A stretch of DNA of 64,000 nucleotides from Pararhodobacter marinus (GTDB taxonomy: Bacteria > Pseudomonadota > Alphaproteobacteria > Rhodobacterales > Rhodobacteraceae), in NCBI RefSeq assembly GCF_003122215.1, contig NZ_QEYD01000003.1, positions 248,001-312,000 on the forward strand, in the 5' to 3' direction. Every line of letters begins with the position of its first letter. The first letter of the stretch is position 1. Under the pieces are notes generated by a model. The model made no database searches, was not told the DNA's origin, and saw only the letters and a list, made by a program, of their open reading frames with translations. Shown here one piece after another: positions 1 through 8,394 of this stretch. Position numbers and translations under genes: made by a program.

Positions 1-497
1 AGGAAATTCGCCGTCGCCACGGGGTCCTCGCGCGCGGGGCCCTTCAGCGTTTCGATGAATCCTGCCAGCACGGTCAGTGGCGAGCGCATCTCGTGGCTGA
101 CATTGGCGACGAAATCGCGGCGCTGTTGCTCGGCCTCTTCGACGTGACTGATATCGCGCAGCGTGACCAGCACGCCGGGCTGCACGCCCTCGGCCAGGAT
201 CGGCGCGGCCTGCACACGCAGCACGGTGTCGCGGGTGGGCGTCGTCTGGATCATCCGCGCTTCCAGCGGCACGCCCGGCAGGCCCGGCTGCGACAGCGCC
301 GCCAGCGCCTTTTCCAGCGCCGCCGCCGGTTCGGGCTGCCGGATATAGCTGAAGGCCAGCGCGCCGGTCAGCGGGGCCGAGAACAGCTCGCGCGCGGCGG
401 GGTTGGCCAGCACGATCCGCCGCTCGGGCCCGACAAGCATCGCGGGATCGGGAAGCGCGTCCAGAAGGGCGCCGCAAGAGGCAAGATCAGCGGTCAT
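1..497 (-). CDS. PhoR-like sensor histidine kinase (N-terminal part, cut by window edge)
   Basis: The gene runs off the left edge; 165 codons are visible. Residues 10-115 look like a PAS domain (LLDALPDPAMLVGP near the start, then VTLRDISH). It leads directly into the HisKA dimerisation helix with the phospho-acceptor histidine in VANVSHEMRSPLTVL (about His135). No membrane helix precedes the PAS domain, so the visible part looks cytoplasmic. The PAS-to-H-box spacing and the RRDFVANVSHE wording are those of phosphate-type PhoR kinases. The ATP-binding domain lies outside the window, so the signal it senses cannot be judged. The start is the only in-frame ATG upstream of the PAS domain. Confidence 0.8.
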   Translation of the reverse strand, partial: MTADLASCGALLDALPDPAMLVGPERRIVLANPAARELFSAPLTGALAFSYIRQPEPAAALEKALAALSQPGLPGVPLEARMIQTTPTRDTVLRVQAAPILAEGVQPGVLVTLRDISHVEEAEQQRRDFVANVSHEMRSPLTVLAGFIETLKGPAREDPVATANF

Positions 498-645
498 GGC
501 GGTCAAGGGCGGGGCCTCGGAGGGACGGGTCGGGACTGGGCGCGCAGCCCGGACGAACGGGGCCTGCCCGGGGCTTCTCGCAGTCCCTTGTAACAGATTG
601 ATGACGGTCGCGTCAGGCGTGTATCTCGCTTCCCGCGCGCGCGGC

Positions 646-1560
646 TCACAAACCGTCGAGATCCAGAACCAGCGCCGCGTGATCGCTGGCCCGCGGCCGG
701 AGCGCGCCCACATCTTCCAGCCGGGGCTGCCGGCCCCCCGCCTCGCGGCTCAGCCCCGCCCGGATCGCACGCGGCACTGCGCCGGGCCAGCGCGCGGCCA
801 GAGCGGGCGAGGCGATCATCGCGTCGGGACAGCCCCGGCGGTGGTCGTCCTGCCACCAGGTCCAGCGCTCGGCCTCGGCCATCCGCTCGGTCAGATCCAC
901 GCCGAACGGCGCCAGCAGCGGCGCCACCGCCCGCTCAGGGTCACGCCCGGGATCGTTGAGATCGCCCAGCACCAGCCACAGCGCGCCCGGATCCGGATGC
1001 CGCGTCTCGATCACCCGGCGGACCGCCAGCGCCTCGACCCGGCGCCGCTGCCACGCCGCGTCGGGGTCGGGCCACGGCGCCTTGAAATGCACGACATAAA
1101 GGCTCAGCGCGCCCAGCCCCACCTCCAGCAGGTCACGGCTGAACACCGGCAGATCGGCGCGCGCGCCCGGCATCCCCTCAAGCCCCAGCGCGCCGGGCAG
1201 AAGCCGCGCATCGCTGCGCGCGGCGAAGGGCCGGCGCGCCATCGCCGCCAGATCGCGCCCGCCACCGTCATTGCCCGACAGACAGGCGCGGTACGGCCAG
1301 GGCGCGGCCCCGGTCGCGCGCAGCAGATGGTCGTGGAAATAATCCAGCGTCTCGCGGTCGAAGACCTCCTGCAGCGCGCAGATATCGGCATCGGCCCGCG
1401 CCAATACTCCCGCCGTCAGCCGCCGATCCGCGTAATCGAGCGGATCCGCCCTGCCATCGCCTTCGCCATCGCCTTCGCCGTCGCGCGCGCCGTCGAGCCG
1501 CTCGCGCCCGCCGGGATGGCGCAGGCGCAGGTTCTGGACGTTGAAGGTCAGAACCCGCAT
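646..1560 (-). CDS. Endonuclease/exonuclease/phosphatase (EEP) family protein
   Basis: A 304-residue protein of the DNase I-like EEP fold. It starts with the family strand MRVLTFNVQNL and has the metal-binding glutamate in CALQEVF, the catalytic LGDLND motif and the C-terminal ASDHAALV histidine motif, in that order. EEP enzymes cleave phosphodiester or phosphomonoester bonds; the substrate here cannot be inferred. No signal peptide is seen. The loop after the first strand holds an acidic GDGEGDGEGDG repeat, probably from tandem triplet expansion. The gene ends 142 bp from the divergent PhoR-like start, and its start lies 7 bp from the end of the upstream aldolase gene on the same strand, so the two are probably co-transcribed. 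Confidence 0.85.
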   Translation of the reverse strand: MRVLTFNVQNLRLRHPGGRERLDGARDGEGDGEGDGRADPLDYADRRLTAGVLARADADICALQEVFDRETLDYFHDHLLRATGAAPWPYRACLSGNDGGGRDLAAMARRPFAARSDARLLPGALGLEGMPGARADLPVFSRDLLEVGLGALSLYVVHFKAPWPDPDAAWQRRRVEALAVRRVIETRHPDPGALWLVLGDLNDPGRDPERAVAPLLAPFGVDLTERMAEAERWTWWQDDHRRGCPDAMIASPALAARWPGAVPRAIRAGLSREAGGRQPRLEDVGALRPRASDHAALVLDLDGL

Positions 1561-1567
1561 CCCGGCG

Positions 1568-2332
1568 TCAGCGGAACTTGGCGGCCAGCGCGCGCAGCCC
1601 GTTGGCCAGCACCAGCACGTCGATGCCCACCGCGCAGAAGGTAACGCCCATATCGATCCATTCGCGCGCCTGCGCCTCGTTCGAGGTCAGGATGCCGGGC
1701 GCCTTGCCCGCCGCCCGAATCCGCCGGATCGCATCGGCGATGGCGCCCTGCACCTCGGGCGCGCCGGGATTGCCGCGATAGCCCATATCCGCCGACAAGT
1801 CGGCAGGCCCGATGAACACCCCGTCCACGCCCTCGACCGCAAGGATGTCGTCCAGCGCCGCCATGCCCGCGCGGTTCTCGACCTGCACCAGCAGGCAGGT
1901 TTCCGCATCGGCCTTGTTGACGTAATCCGCCACGCCCGAGAACCGCGAGGCCCGCGCCAGGGCCGCGCCCACGCCGCGCATCCCGTCGGGCGGATAGCGC
2001 ATCGCGCGCACCAGGGCCTCGGCCTGCGCGCCCGATTCCACCATCGGCACCAGCACGGTCTGCGCGCCGATATCCAGCACCTGCTTGATGATCCAGGTCT
2101 CGCCCACCGGCACCCGCACCACCGGATGCGAGGCCGAGCGGCCCAGCGCCGCCAGCTGTTCGCGCATAGAACGGATGTCGTTGGGGGCATGCTCGCCGTC
2201 GATCAGCAGCCAGTCGAATCCCGCTTCGCCGGCGATCTCGGCCGCATAGCCATCGGCCAGCCCGACCCAGCAGCCGATCTGCGTCTCGCCCGCGGCCAAA
2301 GCTGCCTTGAACCCGTTTCTCTCGATCTCCAC
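1568..2332 (-). CDS. HpcH/HpaI-family aldolase (2-keto-3-deoxy acid aldolase type)
   Basis: A class II, metal-dependent pyruvate aldolase of the HpaI/GarL group, which splits 4-hydroxy-2-oxo acids into pyruvate and an aldehyde. Motifs: DWLLIDGEHAPND, the metal-binding glutamate in LLVQVENRAG, and GPADLSADMG with the metal-binding aspartate. I place the start at a GTG 57 bp inside the longest open frame, giving 254 residues beginning VEIERNGFKAAL. It has a GGAAAG ribosome site 6 nt upstream, and family members begin with similar short leaders. The longer frame would read into the extragenic repeat beside it. The physiological substrate is unknown. Confidence 0.85.
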   Translation of the reverse strand: MEIERNGFKAALAAGETQIGCWVGLADGYAAEIAGEAGFDWLLIDGEHAPNDIRSMREQLAALGRSASHPVVRVPVGETWIIKQVLDIGAQTVLVPMVESGAQAEALVRAMRYPPDGMRGVGAALARASRFSGVADYVNKADAETCLLVQVENRAGMAALDDILAVEGVDGVFIGPADLSADMGYRGNPGAPEVQGAIADAIRRIRAAGKAPGILTSNEAQAREWIDMGVTFCAVGIDVLVLANGLRALAAKFR

Positions 2333-2342
2333 GCTCTTTCCT

Positions 2343-2392
2343 TTCACTTTGCCGCAAATACTCCGGGGGTTTGGGGGCAGCGCCCCCAACCG
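2343..2392. repeat. Extragenic tag-plus-hairpin repeat, copy 1
   Basis: The intergenic segment reads CACTTTGCCGCAAATACTC followed by a G-rich/C-rich inverted repeat (GGGGGTTTGGGGGCAGCGCCCCC). A second copy, reverse-complemented and with GCCGGAAATACTC, lies after purL at about 44.81-44.90 kb. I recognise this tag-plus-hairpin from Rhodobacterales genomes generally, where it often sits behind genes as a terminator-like element. That recognition is from memory; the two copies in this window are directly visible. Confidence 0.6.
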
Positions 2393-2405
2393 TGCCGCAA
2401 GCGCC

Positions 2406-3815
2406 TCAGTCCGCCAGGTCCTTCAGCACGTCCCCCGCAAGGCGCACATCCTCCTCGGTACAGGCGAAACTGCCGACGGTGAAGCGCATGACGATCCGGC
2501 CCTGCGTGCGGCCCTGCGTGACATAGATCCGCCCGTCCTCGTTCACGCGGTTGACGAAGGCGATCATGTCCGCGTCCGACGCGTCTTTCAGCGCCAGCGT
2601 GAACAGCGCCAGCACCGGCTCGGTGATGATCTCGAAGCGCGGATCGGCGCGCAGGGTCTCGGCAAGATCCCCGCACCAGCGCACATGGTCGCGCATCACC
2701 GCGCGCAATCCCTCCAGCCCGTAGGCCCGCAGCACGAACCACAGCTTCAGCGCGCGGAACCGGCGCCCCAGCGGCACCGACCATTCCGAGTAATTGACGA
2801 ACCCGTCCTTGCCGTGGGTTTTCAGGTATTCGGGCTGGATCGCCAGCGTCTTTGTCAGCGCGGCGGGATCCTTCAGGTAATGGGCCGAGAAATCGAACTG
2901 CACGCCCATCCATTTATGCGGGTTCAGCACCAGCGAATCCGCGGCCTCGATCCCGGCCCAGAGATCGCGGAATTCGGGGCACAGCATCGCCGCCCCGGCC
3001 CAGGCGGCATCAACATGGGAATAAAGCCCTTCCTCCCGCGCCACCGCCAGCACCGCGCGCAGATCGTCGCAGGCGCCCGTCCCCGTGCCTCCCGTGCAGG
3101 CCACTATTCCGGCGGGCACGTATCCTGCCGCCCGGTCGCTGGCGATCTGTGCCCTCAGGGCATCAGGGTCCATCGCTCTGAGCGGCCCCTGCGTCGGGAT
3201 CCGCACGAGGTTCTCGGCCCCGATCCCCGCGACCCAGATCGCGCGGTCGACCGAGGTATGGACTTCGCTCGACGCATAGACCCGCAGCCGGGGCTGCCCG
3301 CTCAGCCCCTGCGCATTCCCCGCCCATTCGAGCGCGCGCTCACGCATCGTCAGCACCGCCGCCAGCGTCGCGGACGAGGCGCTGTCCTGAATGACGCCGT
3401 GGAACCCTTCGGGCAGGCCCAGCCCCTGCCGCAGCCAGTCGAGCATCAGCGTCTCGATCTCGGTCCCGGCGGGCGAGGTCTGCCAGAGCATGCATTGCTG
3501 CGCCATGATCGAGGCCGCGAAATCGGCGAGCATTGAGGCCGGCGTCGCGTTCGAGGGGAAATAGGCAAAGAAGCGCGGATGTTGCCAATGGGTCAGGCCC
3601 GGCACGACCTTTTCGTCGAGTTCCGACAGGATGCCGTCCAGCCCCTGCCCCGTTTCGGGCGGTGCCTTGGGAAATTGCGCGGCGATGGCACCGGGCGTGA
3701 GCGGCGCGCGGACCGGACGGTCAGGCAGCGCGCGGTGATACGCGGCCCCCCAGGCGGCGATATCGGCGCCAAGGCGGGCGAATTCCTCCCAGTCCATCAC
3801 GGGTTTCTCGGTCAT
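2406..3815 (-). CDS. Pyridoxal-dependent decarboxylase (aromatic amino acid decarboxylase family)
   Basis: A 469-residue group II PLP decarboxylase, normal length for the DDC/TDC family. The Schiff-base lysine is in LVLNPHKWMG (Lys301), and the aspartate pairing with the pyridine nitrogen is in YSHVDAAW (Asp269). The N-terminal HWQHPRFFAYFP is the family signature. Members turn L-DOPA, tryptophan, tyrosine or phenylalanine into amines; the sequence alone does not decide which. The enzyme is cytosolic with no signal peptide. It is followed on the same strand by the HpaI-type aldolase after 73 bp that contain an extragenic repeat, so co-transcription is uncertain. Confidence 0.9.
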   Translation of the reverse strand: MTEKPVMDWEEFARLGADIAAWGAAYHRALPDRPVRAPLTPGAIAAQFPKAPPETGQGLDGILSELDEKVVPGLTHWQHPRFFAYFPSNATPASMLADFAASIMAQQCMLWQTSPAGTEIETLMLDWLRQGLGLPEGFHGVIQDSASSATLAAVLTMRERALEWAGNAQGLSGQPRLRVYASSEVHTSVDRAIWVAGIGAENLVRIPTQGPLRAMDPDALRAQIASDRAAGYVPAGIVACTGGTGTGACDDLRAVLAVAREEGLYSHVDAAWAGAAMLCPEFRDLWAGIEAADSLVLNPHKWMGVQFDFSAHYLKDPAALTKTLAIQPEYLKTHGKDGFVNYSEWSVPLGRRFRALKLWFVLRAYGLEGLRAVMRDHVRWCGDLAETLRADPRFEIITEPVLALFTLALKDASDADMIAFVNRVNEDGRIYVTQGRTQGRIVMRFTVGSFACTEEDVRLAGDVLKDLAD

Positions 3816-3878
3816 CGTGGCGCCTCCCTCAGCCGTTCGCCGGGACAGAAACAGAAATTACTGCACAAAGCAAGCAAA

Positions 3879-4475
3879 TCACCCCGCCGCCGTCGGGTCG
3901 ATCTGCACCGGCAATCCCCTTGCCATCAGACGCACCAGTGGCGCGGGCGTCAACAGCGGCACAGGGCCTTTCGGCATGGGTGCGGGCCGATAGCCGTTGA
4001 AGGACCAGCGCGCCCAGCCCGTGGGCGTCCGAAGCACTGGCCCGCCCGCGTCGCGGATCATCGCCCCGGCCGGGACCTGCGGGGGATCCACGGGTACAAG
4101 CACCCGGCCCGTGCCGTCCCACCGTGCCGTGTGCAGGGCCGCGTCAATGGCGTCGGCCCGGCTGTCGCCGAAGCTTTCGGCCCAGAGCGCGCGAAAGCGC
4201 TGCCAGTCGGCATGACGGCACTCGGCGCAGGGGCGGTGCCCGGCGGCATAGGCGGTGGCCTCGTCGAGGAAGAACAGCGCGGTGTAGCGTCCGGCGGGCA
4301 TCGGGTCCCGCTGTCGCCCCCGGAACGCGGTCACGCAGGTGATCCAGCGCCGGCCCCGGTGATGGCGGCGGATCTGCCCTTCTGAGTCATGCAGACAACC
4401 GCGATTGCCCATCCAGACCAGACGCTGTGGCACGGCGTGAAGCTCTCCCTCGGGATCGACGCGGTTCCGGCGCAT
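3879..4475 (-). CDS. Conserved hypothetical protein with an Ada-like Cys motif
   Basis: A 198-residue soluble protein I cannot name. The clearest feature is GHRPCAECRHADWQRF (about residues 78-93), which resembles the zinc-binding Cys block of Ada-type methyl acceptors, but no methyltransferase motif is present. The C-terminal half is Pro-rich, with a WARWSFNGYRP segment. An AAAGGTG ribosome site precedes the ATG. It sits between the decarboxylase and a small membrane-protein gene on the opposite strand. The function is unknown. Confidence 0.6.
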   Translation of the reverse strand: MRRNRVDPEGELHAVPQRLVWMGNRGCLHDSEGQIRRHHRGRRWITCVTAFRGRQRDPMPAGRYTALFFLDEATAYAAGHRPCAECRHADWQRFRALWAESFGDSRADAIDAALHTARWDGTGRVLVPVDPPQVPAGAMIRDAGGPVLRTPTGWARWSFNGYRPAPMPKGPVPLLTPAPLVRLMARGLPVQIDPTAAG

Positions 4476-4584
4476 GGATCACACCTTTCTGATGATCCCG
4501 CGCGCCGGAGGCGGGACGCAGGCTTGATTTCGCCCCGGACCGGCGCAATGTCGTCTTCTGTCGAATCGGCGCGAAAGCTGAGCC

Positions 4585-4986
4585 ATGATGACGCACCTCC
4601 TGCGTCTTGTCCTGTTTGTGGCCCTTGGGGGCCTGTCGCGCGCCTTCGGGCGTCGGGGCGGGATGCTGGCCGTGGCGTTCCTGGCGGGTCTGGTTGCCTT
4701 TGGCCCCGTGGCGCAGGCACTGGTTCAGGACGAGCGCGCCGAGCGCGTTCTGGTCCTGATCGAGCCGCGCACGGCCGAGGCTCTGGCCAGCGACCGCGCC
4801 GTGCCGCTTCCTCCCTTACCCGATCCTGGCACCGATGCCGCGCTTCCTGCCCTGCAGCGCCCGGAGATGACGCCGGTCCCGTCGGGCAAGGTGCTCTGGC
4901 GCGTTGTGACGCGTCCCTCGGGCCTTGCGCCCCTCACCCGTCCGCATCCGCGCGGCCCCCCGGAGCTGATCGTCGCCCCCGTCTGA
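4585..4986 (+). CDS. Small membrane-anchored hypothetical protein
   Basis: A 133-residue protein with a hydrophobic N-terminus (LLRLVLFVALGGLSRAF and GGMLAVAFLAGLVAF). It is followed by a proline-rich tail of about 90 residues without recognisable motifs. The N-terminal helices suggest inner-membrane anchoring. It is divergent from the Ada-like hypothetical gene, and a 30-codon membrane micro-ORF follows 24 bp downstream. No family was recognised. Coding potential is supported mainly by the membrane-protein composition and the in-frame start, so confidence is moderate. Confidence 0.5.
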   Translation: MMTHLLRLVLFVALGGLSRAFGRRGGMLAVAFLAGLVAFGPVAQALVQDERAERVLVLIEPRTAEALASDRAVPLPPLPDPGTDAALPALQRPEMTPVPSGKVLWRVVTRPSGLAPLTRPHPRGPPELIVAPV

Positions 4987-5010
4987 CATTTTCGACAATG
5001 CGAGGATCCC

Positions 5011-5103
5011 ATGTTCCGTTATCCCACCCTGACGCTGTTTCTGGCGGCCATCACGGCGTTCATGATCTATGCCGTGGTTTCGCTGGTCATCCATCCTGTC
5101 TGA
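5011..5103 (+). CDS. 30-residue single-TM micro-protein
   Basis: A short frame encoding MFRYPTLTLFLAAI followed by more hydrophobic residues and a VIHPV end: one predicted transmembrane helix of about 20 residues with a short charged N-terminus. A GAGG ribosome site ends 5 nt before the ATG. It directly follows the small membrane protein gene on the same strand, so the two may be co-expressed. Such micro-proteins are often missed in annotation; function unknown. Confidence 0.4.
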   Translation: MFRYPTLTLFLAAITAFMIYAVVSLVIHPV

Positions 5104-5126
5104 CAGGCCAGTAGGCATGCCGGGCG

Positions 5127-6320
5127 TCACGGCAGCCGCGCGATGGCGGCAAGCCGGGCGCGCAGCGTGGCCACGCCTGCCGCGACTCCGGGCCTGAGCG
5201 TTCCGGGTCGCGGCGGGTCGATCAAGGTCTCGAACCAGTCCCGTGGCGGGTTTCGGCCCGCCGCCCGGCCCGGCCATGCCAACGCATCGAGGATCTCCTG
5301 CGCCTCGCGCGGCAGCCGGTCGGGCACGGTCTGCCCCGCGATCTCGGCCCAGATCCGCGTCCAGCAGCGCGCGACCGACCACGGGTTGTAGCCGCCACCG
5401 CCTGTGACGATCAGCCGCTCGGTCATGCGTCGGAGCGCGCGCAACACCCCGACATGCGCGTTGTTCGACAGCGCCAGACGGCTGAGCGGATCCTCGGTCA
5501 CCGCGTCGGCGCCGCATTGCAGGACGATCGCTTCGGGCGCGAAGGCCTCGATCGCGGGCAGGATCAGGTGCTCGCGCACATGTGCCATCTCGGTATCGTT
5601 GAAATCGCGCGGGACCGGAAGGTTCAGACAATTGCCCCCGCCGTCATCCTCCAGCGCGCCGGTGAACGGCCAGCGCCCCGCTTCATGAACCGACAATAGC
5701 AGCACGCCCGGCGCACCGGCCAGCCCCGCCTGCACCCCGTCGCAATGATGCGCGTCGATATCGACATAGGCCACGCGGTGCAGCCCCAGCCGCCGCAGGT
5801 GCAGGATCGTCAGCACCGGATCGTTGAGATAGCAAAAGCCACCGGCACGGTCGGCCATGGCGTGATGCGTGCCCGCGCCCGGCACATGCACGATCCCGCC
5901 ATGCCGCACGCGTTCGGCGGCCAGCAGGGCACCCCCGGCGCTGGTGGCGGGGCGCGTGAACATCAGCGGATGGATCGGGTTGGACAGCGTGCCCAGCCCG
6001 TGGCGTTCGCGCTCGGCTTCCGACACGTCACCCGTGGCCTCCGCCCGCTGAAGCACCTCGAGATAAACGGGGTTGTGAAACGCCGACAAAGCCGGGGTGC
6101 GGGCGCGGGGCGAGGCGATGTAGCGCTCGCGCGGGAGCCAGCCCAGCGCGCGGGCAAGGTCCATGACCGTCGAGACGCGCGGGATCGACAAAGGATGGTG
6201 CCGCGCGAAAGGCAAGGCGCGGTAGATCTCGGAGCCGATGAAGACGGGCGGCGCCGGCCCGATGCGCGCGGGCATCCGGCTGCGGCTCTCGGGATCGGTC
6301 AGGGAGAGGGCATCGCGCAT
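5127..6320 (-). CDS. Histone-deacetylase-family (AcuC-like) zinc deacetylase
   Basis: A class I/II HDAC-fold enzyme that removes acetyl groups from lysines or small amides. The catalytic His pair is in GAGTHHAMADRAGGF (about 152-153), zinc ligands are in VDIDAHHCDGVQ (Asp189, His191), another is in QCGADAV, and the GGGGYN loop follows. With the chosen ATG it has 397 residues; a second ATG 15 codons in would give 382, closer to AcuC. The open frame extends another 43 codons upstream through a GTG, but that part has no family similarity. In acetoin loci AcuC controls acetyl-CoA synthetase, but no acetoin genes are near, so the substrate is open. Confidence 0.85.
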   Translation of the reverse strand: MRDALSLTDPESRSRMPARIGPAPPVFIGSEIYRALPFARHHPLSIPRVSTVMDLARALGWLPRERYIASPRARTPALSAFHNPVYLEVLQRAEATGDVSEAERERHGLGTLSNPIHPLMFTRPATSAGGALLAAERVRHGGIVHVPGAGTHHAMADRAGGFCYLNDPVLTILHLRRLGLHRVAYVDIDAHHCDGVQAGLAGAPGVLLLSVHEAGRWPFTGALEDDGGGNCLNLPVPRDFNDTEMAHVREHLILPAIEAFAPEAIVLQCGADAVTEDPLSRLALSNNAHVGVLRALRRMTERLIVTGGGGYNPWSVARCWTRIWAEIAGQTVPDRLPREAQEILDALAWPGRAAGRNPPRDWFETLIDPPRPGTLRPGVAAGVATLRARLAAIARLP

Positions 6321-6487
6321 GGGGCCAAGCTGCAGACAGGGAACATGCCGCAACGCTAGCGCAGCCCCGGCGCGAAGGCGACCGGCGCGCGAAGGATTTT
6401 CTGCGCGCGTGGTGAAACTCTGGACGCGTTGTTGTCGTAACTCGGACACAGGCGCAGCAAAGCGCCGTCCCTGAACAGGAGAGAGAG

Positions 6488-6901
6488 ATGAAAAGCCTTG
6501 TCGCGATTGCCGCCACCGCCACCGTCCTTGCCGCTCCCGCGCTGGCCGACGATCACATGGCGCCGATGGTCGAAGCCTCGGATCAGAGCGTTGCCAACGG
6601 CGTGGTGAGCGCCGAGCGCATCGTCGCGCCCGCCAATGGCTGGATGGTCGTTCACCGCACCGATGCCGAGATGGCGCCCGGCCCGGTCGTGGGCTACGCC
6701 CCGATCCGCGAAGGCGAAACCACGGATGTCGCCGCGATCCTGACCGAAGCGGTCGAGCCGGGCCAGATGCTGATGCTGATGGTGCATGGCGAGGATGGCG
6801 GCATGTCGACCGGCGTGTTCGAATACACGCTGGGTGCCTCCGAGGATGGGCCGGTCCGCATGGACGGCGATCTGGTGATGACGGTGATTACCGCCGAGTA
6901 A
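6488..6901 (+). CDS. Secreted DUF7282-like / spondin-type small protein
   Basis: A 137-residue protein with a clear signal peptide (KSLVAIAATATVLAAPALA, cleavage after ALA before DDH). The mature part, with VVHRTDAEMAPGPVVGYAPI and an alternating beta-strand pattern, resembles the beta-sandwich repeats of DUF7282-type exported proteins. It is probably periplasmic or secreted. An AGGAGAGAG ribosome site lies directly before the ATG. It is monocistronic, with a hairpin behind it. No enzymatic motif is seen. Confidence 0.65.
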   Translation: MKSLVAIAATATVLAAPALADDHMAPMVEASDQSVANGVVSAERIVAPANGWMVVHRTDAEMAPGPVVGYAPIREGETTDVAAILTEAVEPGQMLMLMVHGEDGGMSTGVFEYTLGASEDGPVRMDGDLVMTVITAE

Positions 6902-6932
6902 CGCTGCCCGGCGATCATGGTATCCACATAGC

Positions 6933-6966
6933 GCCCCGGGTGCCCGTCAGGGCCCCGGGGCATTCT
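6933..6966 (+). terminator. Terminator-like hairpin after the DUF7282-like gene
   Basis: GCCCCGGG pairs with CCCGGGGC across a 13-nt loop, followed by a short ATTCTGTT stretch. The T-tract is weak. The placement between two convergent genes suggests it works for both. Confidence 0.45.
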
Positions 6967-6990
6967 GTTGCGCAAAAGGGCTTGGTTCGA

Positions 6991-7503
6991 TCAGCCGGAC
7001 GCGCCGATCCCGGCCTGAACGACGCTGCCCAGCCCCAGCGTATCGAAGGCATCGCGCCCGCCTTCCGGGCGCACGCCGATGCGTTCCAGCGCCTCGTTGA
7101 TCGCGCCCGGCCCTTGGCGCACCGGCATCGCGCGCAGACGCCCGTGATAGACCGTCGCCGCCTGTCCGCCCTCCGCGTCGCTCTCGATCAGCGCGAAGCG
7201 GTCGAAGCCCAGCTCGCGGGCGAGATGCAGCGTGATCGGCGCATCGGCCTCCATTTCCGAAAGCGGCCTGTCATCCGCGCCAGGGCGCGCGCGCATCCGC
7301 GAGGCATCGAGCGGGACGACAACGAATTCGCCCAAGTCAGACGGCGCAACGCCTAGCGCCGCCACGGAAACCGGCCGGGCGGGCCCCCTTGCAATGATGG
7401 CCGAAAGGATGCCGGGCGGAAGCCCCTGAACCGGCAAAGCCGACGCCGCAGGAAGGCCTGCGGAACGGCCTGCGCGAAGGGCTGCGGCGTTGGGCTGTGG
7501 CAT
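6991..7503 (-). CDS. Hypothetical protein, possibly controlled by a PhaR-like operator
   Basis: A 170-residue protein without recognised domain. The N-terminal 35 residues are Ala/Pro-rich and low in complexity; the rest looks like a mixed alpha/beta fold (LGEFVVVPLDASRM, LARELGFDRFALIESD). There is no signal peptide. The promoter region carries the perfect palindrome TGCTGCATCGCAGCA 33 bp upstream of the start, so the gene is probably repressor-controlled. Convergent with the DUF7282-like gene. Function unknown. Confidence 0.55.
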   Translation of the reverse strand: MPQPNAAALRAGRSAGLPAASALPVQGLPPGILSAIIARGPARPVSVAALGVAPSDLGEFVVVPLDASRMRARPGADDRPLSEMEADAPITLHLARELGFDRFALIESDAEGGQAATVYHGRLRAMPVRQGPGAINEALERIGVRPEGGRDAFDTLGLGSVVQAGIGASG

Positions 7504-7535
7504 GAACCGGCTCCGTCATGGGATTGCAGCGCCCA

Positions 7536-7550
7536 TGCTGCATCGCAGCA
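7536..7550. promoter_or_regulatory. CTGC-N3-GCAG palindrome (PhaR-like operator) before the 170-residue gene
   Basis: TGCTGC-ATC-GCAGCA is a perfect 15-bp palindrome lying between a TTGACG -35-like hexamer (reverse strand, 7557-7562) and the start of the leftward gene. Sites of the form CTGC-N3/4-GCAG are, as I recall, bound by the polyhydroxyalkanoate regulator PhaR in Rhodobacteraceae. A one-mismatch copy sits in the maoC-like promoter at 55646-55660. Confidence 0.4.
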
Positions 7551-7663
7551 CGCTTGCGTCAAGTCTTGGGGAAGAATTCACCGCCGCGCCCCGCACGGAT
7601 TTCGCTGAAAGCTGAACAAACACGCAATGGCGCGTCTTTTGTACCCGGCGAAACGGGTTTGAC

Positions 7664-7720
7664 TTGACAGTTTTAGACCAGCGGTCTAATTCCGTGTGAA
7701 CGTTTAGACCACCGGTCCAG
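7664..7720 (+). promoter_or_regulatory. tetR promoter with two operators
   Basis: A TTGACA -35 (7664-7669) is followed by TCTAAT (7685-7690) as a probable -10. The perfect palindrome TTAGACC-AGC-GGTCTAA (7673-7689) covers the spacer and -10. A second, imperfect copy, TTAGACC-ACC-GGTCCAG, lies at 7704-7720, ending 11 bp before the TetR ATG. The two copies are 31 bp apart, about three helical turns. This is the classic layout of an autorepressed TetR gene. Confidence 0.75.
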
Positions 7721-7731
7721 GAAAGCGCCCG

Positions 7732-8394
7732 ATGCCATCTTCTTCACCCAATTCCCCGCGCGCCCGTTTCCTTGAACTCGGGGAACCCGAGCGGGCGCTC
7801 TGGCTCGATCCTGCGGAAGCGGAGTTCGTCGCGCATGGTTTCGAGCGGGCTTCGCTCAACCGGATCATCGCGTCGGCGGGCGAAAGCAAGGGGCGGACCT
7901 ATCACTACTTTTCCGGCAAGGGCGCGTTGTTCGACGCCACGCTCGAGCGCCGTCTCGAACCGCTGGCCGGGCTGATGTTCACGCCCGAAGCGCTGGCGGA
8001 TATCGACCCTGCCGGGTTCTGGAAGGCGCTCGCGACGCTCTCGGCCCGCCTGACCGAGCGTTTTCAACAGGACGCAACGCTCGCCGCGCTGGTCCGCACG
8101 CTGCATCGCGAAAAGGCCGCTCAAGAGGCCGTCAGCGACAAGCTGGCCGGCTTCCGCGCGCGGATCGAGGGCGTGCTGGCCGCCGGTCGCTCGGTGGGCG
8201 CGGTGCGCGACGACCTGCCGCTGTCGATGCTGGCCGATGTGGCGCTGGATGTGCTGATTTCCGTCGATCGCTGGTTTGCCCGCCACGCGGACAGCCTGCC
8301 CGACGGCGACGAGGCGGCGCTGTCGCAACGCGCCTTTTCGCTTCTGATGACCCCGTTGCTTCCCCAATCGAAAAACGAAGGCCCCCTGTCATGA
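7732..8394 (+). CDS. TetR/AcrR-family transcriptional repressor
   Basis: A 220-residue regulator. The N-terminal HTH spans roughly residues 20-65: FVAHGFERASLNRII, then ESKGRTYHYFSGKGALF with the family's typical Y-Y/H-F recognition helix end. The C-terminal ligand domain is variable. Two TTAGACC-type operators overlap its own promoter, so it very likely represses itself and the membrane protein gene that follows with a 4-nt ATGA overlap. The inducing ligand is unknown. An AGGAAAG ribosome site precedes the ATG. Confidence 0.9.
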   Translation: MPSSSPNSPRARFLELGEPERALWLDPAEAEFVAHGFERASLNRIIASAGESKGRTYHYFSGKGALFDATLERRLEPLAGLMFTPEALADIDPAGFWKALATLSARLTERFQQDATLAALVRTLHREKAAQEAVSDKLAGFRARIEGVLAAGRSVGAVRDDLPLSMLADVALDVLISVDRWFARHADSLPDGDEAALSQRAFSLLMTPLLPQSKNEGPLS

